64,000 nucleotides of DNA, taken from Pseudomarimonas arenosa. GTDB lineage: Bacteria > Pseudomonadota > Gammaproteobacteria > Xanthomonadales > Xanthomonadaceae. Position numbers and translations under genes: made by a program. Shown here one piece after another: positions 53,421 to 61,582 of this stretch (position 1 is the first letter of the stretch; each line of letters begins with the position of its first letter). The stretch is taken from the NCBI RefSeq assembly GCF_014841215.1, contig NZ_JACYTR010000005.1, positions 62,001-126,000 of the forward strand. The letters run 5' to 3'. The notes beneath the pieces are model-generated. The model searched no databases, was not told where the DNA came from, and saw nothing but the letters and a program-made list of their open reading frames with translations.

Positions 53421-54266
53421 TTATCGCGGCAGCTTGGGGTAGTAGCGGTGCAGCCGTTGAATCAGCGCCGCAGCAGCGACTGCCAGCAGCGTGCAGACAA
53501 CAGTGACCTCGATGAGCCCGACGAAATCCGGCCAGCGCGAATACAGCAACACCTCGCGCGCTTCCTTGATCAGAAAAGCCGACGGATTAAGAAAGAAGAC
53601 TTCCTGGATTGCCGGCGCCAACGTTGTGGCATCGTAGAAAATGCCGGAAAGAAACATCATCGCCACCAACACGTTCTCGGCAACAAAGCGCAGGTCGGGC
53701 ACGAAGGGCACAAAGGCCGCCAACCACAGCGTTACCGCCGCAAGGAAAGCCAGCTCAGCTATCAGCACCAGCGGAAGCGCAAGCAGTGCGGGCGAGCGCC
53801 CGTAGCCGAGCACCAACAGTATGGCGATCAAGATACCGAGCACGATGGCGAACTTGACCGTATCACTGAGAATGGTTACCAGCGGGAAGACTACTGGAGG
53901 CAAACGTACTTGCAGGATCAACTGGTGGGCTTCAAGAATGGCGTTGGACCCATGGGATATGCAGGACTTGATCCACTGCCACATCACCAGGCCGACCAGG
54001 ATAAAGGGCAGAAAATCTTCGGTGGCACGCCCCAACACTTTGGCAAACACTACCCACAGCACCACCATGAACATCAGCGGCTCGAACACCCACCACATGA
54101 AACCGAGATAGGTGCGTTCGCGCTCTGCGCGTAGGTCTGCGTAGGACTTGAAGGTGACGATGTCTACGAAGCGCCGTAGGGACATCTTCTGGTTTGGCGA
54201 ACGGATCGCGGTTGTTGCCCCGGTTCTTGGCGCCAAGCCCGATTCACTTTCTTGCAACGAACTCAC
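53421..54266 (-). CDS. wzm: Polysaccharide ABC exporter, membrane protein
   Basis: About 281 residues with six TM segments of the ABC-2 type (SYADLRAERERTYLGFMWWV, then FEPLMFMVVLWVVF). It forms the exporter with Wzt and moves undecaprenyl-linked polymer across the inner membrane. The GTG at 54266 has a strong AAGGAG site 7 nt upstream and overlaps the preceding gene by 23 nt; ATG at 54185 (254 residues) is the alternative. A reading extended to 54407 is unlikely. Confidence 0.9.
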   Translation of the reverse strand: MSSLQESESGLAPRTGATTAIRSPNQKMSLRRFVDIVTFKSYADLRAERERTYLGFMWWVFEPLMFMVVLWVVFAKVLGRATEDFLPFILVGLVMWQWIKSCISHGSNAILEAHQLILQVRLPPVVFPLVTILSDTVKFAIVLGILIAILLVLGYGRSPALLALPLVLIAELAFLAAVTLWLAAFVPFVPDLRFVAENVLVAMMFLSGIFYDATTLAPAIQEVFFLNPSAFLIKEAREVLLYSRWPDFVGLIEVTVVCTLLAVAAAALIQRLHRYYPKLPR

Positions 54267-57264
54267 GCAGGATCTCCTTCCATGTCGACTGCACATGCGC
54301 TGCAAAGCACGTATCGCGCACTTCCATCTGTGCTCTTTGACCAATCGCTTGCAGCTCGTTGCTGCGCTCGCGCAGCCCCGCCAGCACCGCAAACCAGCTG
54401 GGCACATTGTCGCCGACCAGGATTGAATTTACGCCATCTTGCACGGTGAGTGGGAGTTCTGGGCAACGCGGCAGAACCGGGCACAGGCCAGCCGCCGCCA
54501 GTCTCATCTGCCACAGCTCCAACCGACCGCCGCCGCCATCCGAGGTCTCGGCCACCACAACGCCAGCGCGCCATGGGCCGCCACACATCAAGAGCTCACG
54601 CCAGTCCGACTCGGTGGCCGGCTGCAAGAATGGGTGCTCAAACTGCCAAGCGACTGGTCGCTCACACTCCAAGGCCAGCACGACGTCACCCAGTTGGTCC
54701 CCCAGCTCGACCATTGCGGCCGCGGCCGCCGACCGTTCTGCGCCCTCCAGAACGATGAACAGCAAGCGCGGTTGAGTGCCAGCCGAGGTTGGCGGCATCG
54801 AGGCAGACCAGTCATCGGACAACACCAGCGGCAGCACCTTGGCAGTCAGCCCGATCGCTTCGGCTTCCATGCGGGTCCATTCTGAGTACACCAGCGTGCC
54901 AGCCGCGTGTTGTTTGACCAGCTCTACGGCGACCGTCGACTGGCGCAGTCGACGCCATTGCTCAGCAAAGCGCGGATGAGATGGGTCGGCATCCAGCAGC
55001 CAGGGCGGACAACCGTTGCTTGCGGGCACTGGTAACGCGCCCGTGGCATCGATGTGATCGATCATTCCGCACAGGCTGGCGATAGCAAGGTCGGCCTTGG
55101 AAAGAGCATCCACGACGTCGGAACAGTGCGAGCTTAAACCTCGCCAGTGCTGTCCCACATGCTGATCTGCGAGAAATATCGAAACGCCGGCCGGCTCTGC
55201 TGGCTTGGCAGCGAGTAGGAATGCAGCCAGCTCTGAGCGCGCTGCCGCGAATGGCGTGTACTTCGCCACCGCGGCGATCGCGCGCGCTCGCATGGCGCGC
55301 AGAGAATCCTTGGCTTGCAGTGCTTCCACGATGCGCTGTACACACACGGGCTCGTCCTGCACATCCACAACCAGGCTGTTGACGCGGTCTACTGCATACT
55401 CGCCTGTCCCGCCGGCCGATGGCACCACCGGCACGCAGCCGCAGGCCATCGCTTCGGCAGCCGTTCGGCCAAATGCCTGGTAGTCGGACAAATCAAGGAA
55501 CAGATCGGAACGCCGCAGCACGCCTGCTACATCGGCGCGATTGAGTTGCCCAAGAAATTCACTGCTTTCGATCACATCTGCCCAATCGTCGCTGAGCTCG
55601 TGTCGCTCGCAACCAAACAGTAGGACGCGAAGCTTGTTGCCCAGTGCCCGGGCAATTTCTCGAATAACCCGGATGGTGCGCTCCGGGCCGCGCCGAGGTG
55701 TCGAGGGGCGCAGCATGGCGGAGATCACCGGGACTCCGGTCATCACCCTATCGGCGTTGGGGTAATAGACATCGTGATCAATGCTCGGCAGGACTTTGAC
55801 AACCCGTTTGGAATGCGCACTGGCAACCTGTGCGCATAGCCACTCTGTCTTGGCATATAGGACCGCAAACTCGACTCGCGTGTAGGAGGAGAATGCTTCT
55901 AACCAGGCAGGTTCTGATTCGTCGTAGAACCAGGGCTCGTAGTCCTGCACATAGTAGGCGAACGCTGCGCAGATACCGCGCTGCTGCAACTGCTCAATCA
56001 TCGCCACAGAAGTGAACACCGTCGCAATGATCAGGTCGACGCCTTCGGTGAGCGCCTCGAGCTCTTCAATCTGCGCAAATGGGCGGACCCACTGGCTAAG
56101 ATTCTGGATGTCCGGATAGGCATCGAGGTAACTGGCGAGGAAACTCGCCGGCACGGCCAGCCGCGCGTCAACGCCCATGCGGCGCATGGCCTGCGCTTCT
56201 TGGACGACCGAATGCACGCCACCGCCTCCGGCGCTGGCCGGCAGCACGAAAAGAATACGCCCACTGAACTTGGGAGTCCGCCTGACTTCGAGCGGAGAGA
56301 CTATTCGAGATGCCCAAGCCCTCGCACGACGCAATGGCAACGACTCTCGACACTGGGCGACGGCGGAATGCAGGCGTGCAGCACCATGCAGCTCAAGCAA
56401 TTTCAAGTCGGCAGCGCGAGACAGCTCCAGCCGTTGATCCGTGGTGAAACTCATCGTCTTGTGATGTGAAACAAGCACATCATTGGCGACTGCAAGCTGA
56501 AACCCTGCGTACCCCGCACGCAGACAGAAATCGTTTTCTTCACCGTAGCCACGAGGGAAGTTGGCCTGATCGAAAGTGCCCACCGCTCGAAACACTTTCG
56601 ACTTAACCCCCAGGCAGAAACCATTCAGCAAGGGCACTCTTGGATAGGTCGGGGGACTCTCTGCCGCGAGATCCGTCGCCCAGCGCTTAAGCTGTTCAGT
56701 TGTCGGCACCTGATTCTTGCTGAAGCTGCCGCTTTCATCGAACACCTCGGGTACCGACTGCCAGGAAGCGGCGTTCGAAAGGGGCCCAACCAGCCCGATA
56801 TGGCGATCACTCAGGGCGCAGCGCAGCAGGCCTTCCATCCATCCCGGAGCCACTTCCGTGTCGCTATTGAGTATCACCACAAACTCTGAACGAATCTCGG
56901 CGAGACCCGAATTGAGTGCAGCGGTGTATCCGAGATTCTGGTCATGGCGCAAGAGGGAGCCGAACTCGACTTTGTCCACCCACTCTCGCAAAATCTTGGC
57001 GACCGTGGGTTCCGAGCCGTCATCGATAATCTGCACACGGTAGGGGACCGTTCGGGCGAAGATAAGTGAATCCAAGCAGCGGGCCACGACGTCGGCGGCA
57101 TTGAAAACGCAGACCAGCACGACCGGCCCCACTACATCTTGTTCGACCTTGAAGCCGAGCCTTCCCTCGACGTGAGACAGCCACCAGCGCAGCAGCGGCC
57201 CATCGGAATCTTCGTGAACCATGGCGCTTGGCGATGCTTGTTGGGCGCCCCTTCTTGAACTCAT
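54244..57264 (-). CDS. GT2-GT4 fusion glycosyltransferase with C-terminal extension
   Basis: A 1006-residue protein. GT2 domain about 45-330 (QIIDDGSEP, ILNSDTEVAPGW, GYGEENDFC), GT4 domain about 340-700 (GGGGVHSVVQEAQAM, YYVQDYEPWFYDE, LPSIDHDVYYP, FLDLSDYQAFGRTAAEAMAC). The remaining 300 residues look like a degraded third GT-B domain. It is colinear with and clearly related to the GT2-GT4 section of the 1624-residue protein at 44618-49492. ATG at 57264 overlaps the preceding stop (ATGA); a longer reading to 57375 is rejected on that ground. Confidence 0.88.
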   Translation of the reverse strand: MSSRRGAQQASPSAMVHEDSDGPLLRWWLSHVEGRLGFKVEQDVVGPVVLVCVFNAADVVARCLDSLIFARTVPYRVQIIDDGSEPTVAKILREWVDKVEFGSLLRHDQNLGYTAALNSGLAEIRSEFVVILNSDTEVAPGWMEGLLRCALSDRHIGLVGPLSNAASWQSVPEVFDESGSFSKNQVPTTEQLKRWATDLAAESPPTYPRVPLLNGFCLGVKSKVFRAVGTFDQANFPRGYGEENDFCLRAGYAGFQLAVANDVLVSHHKTMSFTTDQRLELSRAADLKLLELHGAARLHSAVAQCRESLPLRRARAWASRIVSPLEVRRTPKFSGRILFVLPASAGGGGVHSVVQEAQAMRRMGVDARLAVPASFLASYLDAYPDIQNLSQWVRPFAQIEELEALTEGVDLIIATVFTSVAMIEQLQQRGICAAFAYYVQDYEPWFYDESEPAWLEAFSSYTRVEFAVLYAKTEWLCAQVASAHSKRVVKVLPSIDHDVYYPNADRVMTGVPVISAMLRPSTPRRGPERTIRVIREIARALGNKLRVLLFGCERHELSDDWADVIESSEFLGQLNRADVAGVLRRSDLFLDLSDYQAFGRTAAEAMACGCVPVVPSAGGTGEYAVDRVNSLVVDVQDEPVCVQRIVEALQAKDSLRAMRARAIAAVAKYTPFAAARSELAAFLLAAKPAEPAGVSIFLADQHVGQHWRGLSSHCSDVVDALSKADLAIASLCGMIDHIDATGALPVPASNGCPPWLLDADPSHPRFAEQWRRLRQSTVAVELVKQHAAGTLVYSEWTRMEAEAIGLTAKVLPLVLSDDWSASMPPTSAGTQPRLLFIVLEGAERSAAAAAMVELGDQLGDVVLALECERPVAWQFEHPFLQPATESDWRELLMCGGPWRAGVVVAETSDGGGGRLELWQMRLAAAGLCPVLPRCPELPLTVQDGVNSILVGDNVPSWFAVLAGLRERSNELQAIGQRAQMEVRDTCFAAHVQSTWKEILREFVARK

Positions 57265-57842
57265 GACTCCCGCGACCAGCGAGCAACACGGGCATGCGCA
57301 TGCTCCAGCGCACTGGGTTGCAGGTTCAGGCCTACTCGATTCAGCATCTTGACTGCTAGCCGTGCCAATCGCCATTGCCAGGATCGCATGAACGCCTCGA
57401 TGCTCAGCTCGACTTCACTGGCCGCGCTTTTCACCTCGGCGCGATAGCTCGCCAGATCGCCCTGGGCCTGGTCAAGCTCGGACTTCAGTTCGGCAATCTG
57501 TTTCTCAAGGGTACTGACCAATTCCCAAGATGCGCTTGACATCGCCAGCAAGCGACGCAGCCTCGACACCTCCGCCTGCAGCAAACGTTCCGAAGCGCAA
57601 TCGCCAGCTTGGCTCTGCGAACCAAACAGGCGGTTGAGTGCGGCCATCGCCACCAAGGCCTCATCGGCGACCAGATCGCTCCGGGCTTCGCGGGCGAGGA
57701 GATCAACAAAGAACGACCGAAAGCGCGAGGTCAGTACATCATCCGGTTCGTTTGCATTCAACGCACCTAGAACCGATTGCAATTCTTCGCTGAGCCGGGG
57801 TGATTCAGTCAAAACTAGCACCTGTGTTGCGATCGAGGCCAC
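57261..57842 (-). CDS. Coiled-coil protein of the polysaccharide locus
   Basis: A 193-residue protein with no enzyme domain. The centre (about 85-150) is a coiled coil (RLLQAEVSRLRRLL, STLEKQIAELKSELDQAQGD), followed by SWQWRLARLAVKMLNRVG, an amphipathic segment with the SWxWR pattern also present after the coiled coil of the 1624-residue protein. Starts at GTG 57842; the true start is not certain. It is the first gene of the exporter/transferase operon. Possible scaffold or chain-length ruler for the assembly enzymes, by analogy with coiled-coil regulators such as WbdD; not demonstrated. Confidence 0.6.
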   Translation of the reverse strand: MASIATQVLVLTESPRLSEELQSVLGALNANEPDDVLTSRFRSFFVDLLAREARSDLVADEALVAMAALNRLFGSQSQAGDCASERLLQAEVSRLRRLLAMSSASWELVSTLEKQIAELKSELDQAQGDLASYRAEVKSAASEVELSIEAFMRSWQWRLARLAVKMLNRVGLNLQPSALEHAHARVARWSRES

Positions 57843-58024
57843 AAAGCATTCCGCCGGGACCGGCCTCAGCCGGCTGCATTTTCACCTGTCGCTCACAGGT
57901 TATTCGGCGCACAGTAACAAAAAACGGCTATGCATAGGCAACAAGCCAGAAAGAATGCTAGCAGTTGCCGGAGCGCTCGACGAAGGACCATCATGGTCGA
58001 CTTGCACTGCACGCCGATCCGAAC

Positions 58025-59068
58025 ATGAATACTAAACAACGAATCTCACTCACCCGCCCCGACGATTGGCACCTTCACCTGCGCGATGGCGATGCGTTGC
58101 AGGCTGTTCTGCCAGACACCGCGCGCCAGTTTGCCCGCGCCATCGTGATGCCAAATCTGCGCCCCCCGGTAACGACAACGGCGCTGGCATCGGCGTATCG
58201 GGAGCGGATCTTGGCAGCCTTGCCTTCCGGCATGAGGTTTGAGCCGCTGATGACGCTGTACCTCACCGACAACACCTCGGCCGATGAGATCGTGCGGGCA
58301 CGGGAGAGCGGCTTCGTGCATGCGGTGAAGTTGTATCCGGCGGGGGCGACGACCAATTCGGATGCTGGGGTGACGGATCTGCGGCGGTGTTCGGCCGCGC
58401 TGGAGGCGATGCAGCGGGTTGGTATGCCACTGTGTGTGCATGGGGAGGAGACGGAGTCGTCGATTGACCTGTTCGATCGCGAGAAGGCGTTTATCGATCG
58501 CACCCTGATTCCGTTGCGGCGTGATTTCCCGGGCTTGCGAGTGGTGTTCGAGCACATCACCACGGCGGATGCGGCTGCCTACGTGGCTGAGGCGGAGGGC
58601 GAAATCGGAGCCACCATCACCGCGCATCATCTCCTCTTCAACCGCAATGCGATTTTTAAGGGCGGGATTCGGCCGCACTACTACTGCTTGCCGGTGCTGA
58701 AGCGGGAGCGGCATCGCGAGGCGCTGGTGGCGGCGGCGACGTCGGGCAACGCGCGGTTCTTCCTCGGCACCGATTCGGCGCCGCATGCCAAGGGCGATAA
58801 GGAAGCGGCCTGTGGCTGTGCTGGGTGCTATACCGCGCTGCACGCGCTGGAGCTGTATGCGACGGCGTTCGAGCGGGCCGGCGCGCTCGACAAGCTGGAG
58901 GGCTTTGCCAGCTTCTTTGGCGCCGATTTCTATCGCTTGCCGCGCAACAGCGGCACGGTGACCTTGGAAAAGGTGGAGCTGCGTATTCCTGAGTCGCTGC
59001 CGTTTGGCGAGAAGCAGCTGGTACCGCTGATGGCCGGGGAGACCTTGGGCTGGCGGTTTGTGGGTTGA
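58025..59068 (+). CDS. pyrC: Dihydroorotase (homodimeric, class II)
   Basis: A 347-residue pyrimidine-biosynthesis enzyme that cyclises carbamoyl-aspartate to dihydroorotate. Zinc ligands are seen in [11 protein letters not shown], the carboxylated Lys in [17 protein letters not shown], further His ligands in MPLCVHGEE and [11 protein letters not shown], and the catalytic Asp in FLGTDSAPH. Length equals E. coli PyrC (348). ATG at 58025 is chosen by alignment with family N-termini; an in-frame start at 57965 adds a non-conserved leader. Codon use becomes strongly G-rich at third positions in the middle of the gene. A lone core gene between polysaccharide locus and repeats. Confidence 0.95.
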   Translation: MNTKQRISLTRPDDWHLHLRDGDALQAVLPDTARQFARAIVMPNLRPPVTTTALASAYRERILAALPSGMRFEPLMTLYLTDNTSADEIVRARESGFVHAVKLYPAGATTNSDAGVTDLRRCSAALEAMQRVGMPLCVHGEETESSIDLFDREKAFIDRTLIPLRRDFPGLRVVFEHITTADAAAYVAEAEGEIGATITAHHLLFNRNAIFKGGIRPHYYCLPVLKRERHREALVAAATSGNARFFLGTDSAPHAKGDKEAACGCAGCYTALHALELYATAFERAGALDKLEGFASFFGADFYRLPRNSGTVTLEKVELRIPESLPFGEKQLVPLMAGETLGWRFVG

Positions 59069-59502
59069 GGGGGTGCGGCGGTTTGCTTGGGTTGCGGCGG
59101 GGTCATCCCCCTCTCCCCAACCCCTCCCCCTCCAGGGGGGAGGGGCTTTGAGCTTGGCGGGCGGCGGCGTTTGGCGCGACGGTTGCGCCCCGGAACTCCC
59201 TCCCCGGTGTTCGGGGAGGGCTGGGGAGGGGTTAGGGAGCCGGCCTTTCCCTACCCAGGCCTCGCGCAGCGAGGTTCCTGGGGAGGGGCTTTGAGCTTGG
59301 CGGGCGGCGGCGTTTTGCTGGGTGAGTCGCTGCGTCGATGCCGGCTACCGCGGGCCCGTTCCCAAAGGGGTGGTGCGGCAGATTGTTTGGGTTGCGGCGG
59401 GGTCATCCCCCTCTCCCCAACCCCTCCCCCTCCAGGGGGGAGGGGCTTTGAGCGTGAGGGCCTGCGGCGCCTATGGCGGCGGTGACGCGCCGCTGATACC
59501 TG
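59069..59502. repeat. 434-bp spacer made of repeated C-rich palindromes
   Basis: Two long near-identical units start with GGGTTGCGGCGGGGTCATCC (59089 and 59389, about), run through CCTCTCCCCAACCCCTCCCC and the GGGGGGAGGGGCTTTGAGC stem. A partial unit (GGGGAGGGGCTTTGAGCTTG then GCGGGCGGCGGCGTTT) lies at 59280-59315, matching 59142-59172. A different C-rich hairpin (CTCCCTCCCCGGTGTTCGGG then GAGGG) lies at 59197-59220. No gene is seen. The arrangement reflects local duplication of the dispersed repeat family. Confidence 0.75.
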
Positions 59503-60717
59503 CTACCAGGGGCCCTTTCCCACCGCGGGGGCGGTGCTACGGTGGCCGCGGGCCCAGCGCATGACGGGGCGTTCCAGCCAATGCCAGGAGAGGGCCGAGA
59601 GGGCGAAGGTGGCGATCACGACCACCGCTGCCAGTTGCCACGGGGTGTCGGCCAGCCAGCGCTGGGCCAGCAACAGCACGCCCATATGCCAGAGATAGAT
59701 GCCGTAGCTGAGGTCGCCGAGACGCTTTGAGTGGCGCGATAGCGCGGCGCCGGGGTTGGGTGCACGCAGCGCCCAGTGCACGCTGAGGCCGGCGGCAAGG
59801 GCAACGCCGCCGTACAGGGCGATCAAGCCGCGTGGCTGGTTCAGGCCTTGGCCTGGATCGGTTACCAGGACAAGAATCCACTGCAGAACCACGGTCCAGG
59901 CCAGCACCACCGGCAGCAGCATCAGCAGGGCGCGGCGCCAGCTCCAGGCGCTGCGGGTGGTCAGGGCGAAGCGCCCGGCCAGCATGCCGCCGCCGAAGGT
60001 GATCAACACGCCCGGCAGCTGGGTGGAGACGTAGAACACCAACAGCCCGGGGTCGGCGCCTTCGGGACGTACGTGCAACCACCAAAGCCCGAACCGCCAG
60101 AGCAGCGAGATCAGCAGACAACTGGCCAGCAGCAGGGCCAAACGCACTCGCAGCAGCGGCCCACCGATCAGCAACAACAGGGCGTAGAACTGCATCTCCA
60201 CGCCGAGACTCCAGCTCGGGCCATTGATGGCACCGTGGGCCGCGGGGAACCAGTTGTGCACCATCAGTAGATGGGTGATCAGCTGGAACAGGCGATCGGG
60301 CGCGGTCAGTTGCTCGGGCGCCACGAAGAGCACGAAGGCGATACAGGTCAGCAGGTAGAGCGGCATCACCCGCGCCACGCGACGACGCCAGAACGGTCGC
60401 CGCCAGGCCTCGCCGTAGCGCGCCTGGAGTTGCGCAATCGAGATCACCATTACCGCGCCGCTGATGGCAAAGAACAGATCCACACCCCAGAAGCCGGCGT
60501 GAAACCAGATGAGCGGGCCGATCGCCGGCAGCGGCACCTTGCCGATCGCCACGAGGTGGAAGAACAGCACGCTCAACGCCGCAAAGCCGCGCAGGGCATC
60601 GAGCCAGACGTAGTGTTTGGCCGCGGCGTTTGGCGGCGGTGACGCGGTCTTCAGGCGAACCTCGCGAATGGGCGGTGTCGGGGGAAGCGGTTCCAGGGTT
60701 GCGGCATGATGTCCCAT
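59503..60717 (-). CDS. Acyltransferase 3 family membrane protein (OafA-like)
   Basis: A 404-residue inner-membrane O-acyltransferase with about 10 TM segments. Signature motifs: YVWLDALRGFAALSVLFFHL (R of the LRG motif and His of FFH), GFWGVDLFFAISGAVM and, at the end, WHWLERPVMRWA. These enzymes O-acetylate surface glycans or lipids from cytoplasmic acyl-CoA. The ATG at 60717 is used; the codon before it is TTG. Diverges from the antitoxin gene with only 23 bp between starts. It may modify the polysaccharide made by the adjacent locus. Confidence 0.88.
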   Translation of the reverse strand: MGHHAATLEPLPPTPPIREVRLKTASPPPNAAAKHYVWLDALRGFAALSVLFFHLVAIGKVPLPAIGPLIWFHAGFWGVDLFFAISGAVMVISIAQLQARYGEAWRRPFWRRRVARVMPLYLLTCIAFVLFVAPEQLTAPDRLFQLITHLLMVHNWFPAAHGAINGPSWSLGVEMQFYALLLLIGGPLLRVRLALLLASCLLISLLWRFGLWWLHVRPEGADPGLLVFYVSTQLPGVLITFGGGMLAGRFALTTRSAWSWRRALLMLLPVVLAWTVVLQWILVLVTDPGQGLNQPRGLIALYGGVALAAGLSVHWALRAPNPGAALSRHSKRLGDLSYGIYLWHMGVLLLAQRWLADTPWQLAAVVVIATFALSALSWHWLERPVMRWARGHRSTAPAVGKGPW

Positions 60718-60740
60718 CAAGACAGATCAAGATACTCGCC

Positions 60741-60971
60741 ATGGCCCGAGTTCTTCGCGAAAAGTTCGCCTCACAGGCTGCGCCCGAAGTGTTGGCGGCG
60801 CTGCGCAAGATTGCCGAAGTCCAAGGTCGGCAGTTTCAGGCCGTGCTCGATGATGCGCTGCGGGAGTATATCGACCGTCAACAGTCCGAGTCCCCGCGGC
60901 GACACGTCATGACGTCATTCGCGACAAGCCTGGAAGAGTTTGATCATCTCTATCGCCAGCTGGCGAAGTAG
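60741..60971 (+). CDS. Ribbon-helix-helix-type antitoxin, orphaned
   Basis: A 76-residue protein: MARVLREKFASQAAPEVLAA then LRKIAEVQGRQFQAVLDDAL and REYIDRQ. The N-terminal strand-helix-helix pattern fits small RHH DNA-binding antitoxins, and the C-terminal FATSLEEFDHLYRQLAK would be the toxin-binding tail. It is followed after 3 bp by a broken doc gene, the expected toxin. ATG at 60741; the longer frame from 60630 overlaps the divergent acyltransferase gene. Confidence 0.75.
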   Translation: MARVLREKFASQAAPEVLAALRKIAEVQGRQFQAVLDDALREYIDRQQSESPRRHVMTSFATSLEEFDHLYRQLAK

Positions 60972-60974
60972 GCT

Positions 60975-61465
60975 GTGCCACGCGATTTCCTGACGGTGGC
61001 CGATGTACTTGGCATGCACACGGCGCTCATCCAGCGCTACGGTGGCGCGCCGGGCTTGCGCGACCCAGGGGCATTAGCAGGCTGCTGAGACTGATTTCAC
61101 CCGCCTGCTTTTTGCGCGCCAAGGACGGCGCGCGCGAAAATCAAACGCGTACGTGTTTGATTTCCGGCAAAGGTGGCGCGGCTTCGCCGCGACCGTTTGC
61201 GCTGGAAAAACTCCCGGAAGGAGTTTTTCCAGCCTGTTAAAGTCGGCGCTATTTCGGCCTCAGACCGGCTACTACGAAGATGTTGTGGCGGAAGCGGCCG
61301 CCCTGATGGAGAGCCTTGCCATCAATCATCCCTTTATCGATGGCAACCAGCGCATCGCGTTTGCCACGGAGGATGTCTTCGCGAATCAAGGGCTGGCGGC
61401 TACAACGCTCGTCGGATCAAATCTGCACGGAGATGATGCAGATGTTTGATGCCGGGGGGGATTGA
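60975..61465 (+). pseudogene. Doc/Fic-family toxin gene, broken by insertion and frameshift
   Basis: From GTG 60975 the frame reads PRDFLTVADVLGMHTALIQR then YGGAPGLRDPGAL, the N-terminus of Doc-type toxins, and then runs into a 160-bp insertion with a stop codon. After the insertion the same frame resumes KSALFRPQTGYYEDVVAEAA, and the Fic/Doc active motif HPFIDGNQRIAFA is intact. Near 61382 a second lesion shifts frame: the family-like RIKGWRL is found one frame over, ending at 61465. Removing 61077-61239 restores the reading frame. The toxin is therefore inactive and its antitoxin is left alone. This is a phosphorylating-toxin relative in functional homologues. Confidence 0.85.
61077..61236. 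mobile_element. 160-bp MITE-like palindromic insertion in the doc gene
   Basis: Ends in short inverted repeats (CAGGCTG at 61078-61084 and its complement at 61230-61236), flanked by TTA on both sides (61074-61076 and 61237-61239), a likely target duplication. Three internal hairpins: AAATCAAAC/GTTTGATTT (61138-61163), CGCGGC/GCCGCG (61177-61191) and GGAAAAACTCC/GGAGTTTTTCC (61204-61230). It has no coding capacity, so it would need a transposase in trans. Confidence 0.75.
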
Positions 61466-61532
61466 TATTGGCCGTCTGCAGCCGTGGCTACCCGCGTTCG
61501 CGGGTGCGCTTCTTGTATGACTCGCTCGGCTT

Positions 61533-61574
61533 CCCCCTCTCCCCAACCCCTCCCCCGCCACGGGGGAGGGGCTT
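61533..61574. repeat. Dispersed C-rich palindromic repeat, right-hand copy
   Basis: CCCCCTCTCCCCAACCCCTC then CCCCGCCACGGGGGAGGGGCT, same family as the copies near 18944 and 59107. It lies 8 bases beyond the DUF2333 stop codon, where its stem could serve as the 3' end of that transcript. Confidence 0.7.
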
Positions 61575-61582
61575 TCAAAGCG

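Noticed and set aside
59537-60808. 423-codon minus-strand frame overlapping the acyltransferase
   Set aside because: Same strand, different frame from a gene with clear acyltransferase motifs; composition is Arg/Ala-rich without hydrophobic segments.
61153-61449. Independent small gene containing the Fic/Doc motif
   Set aside because: Its first part is the inserted element; only the remainder matches Doc, so it is a fragment of the broken toxin gene.
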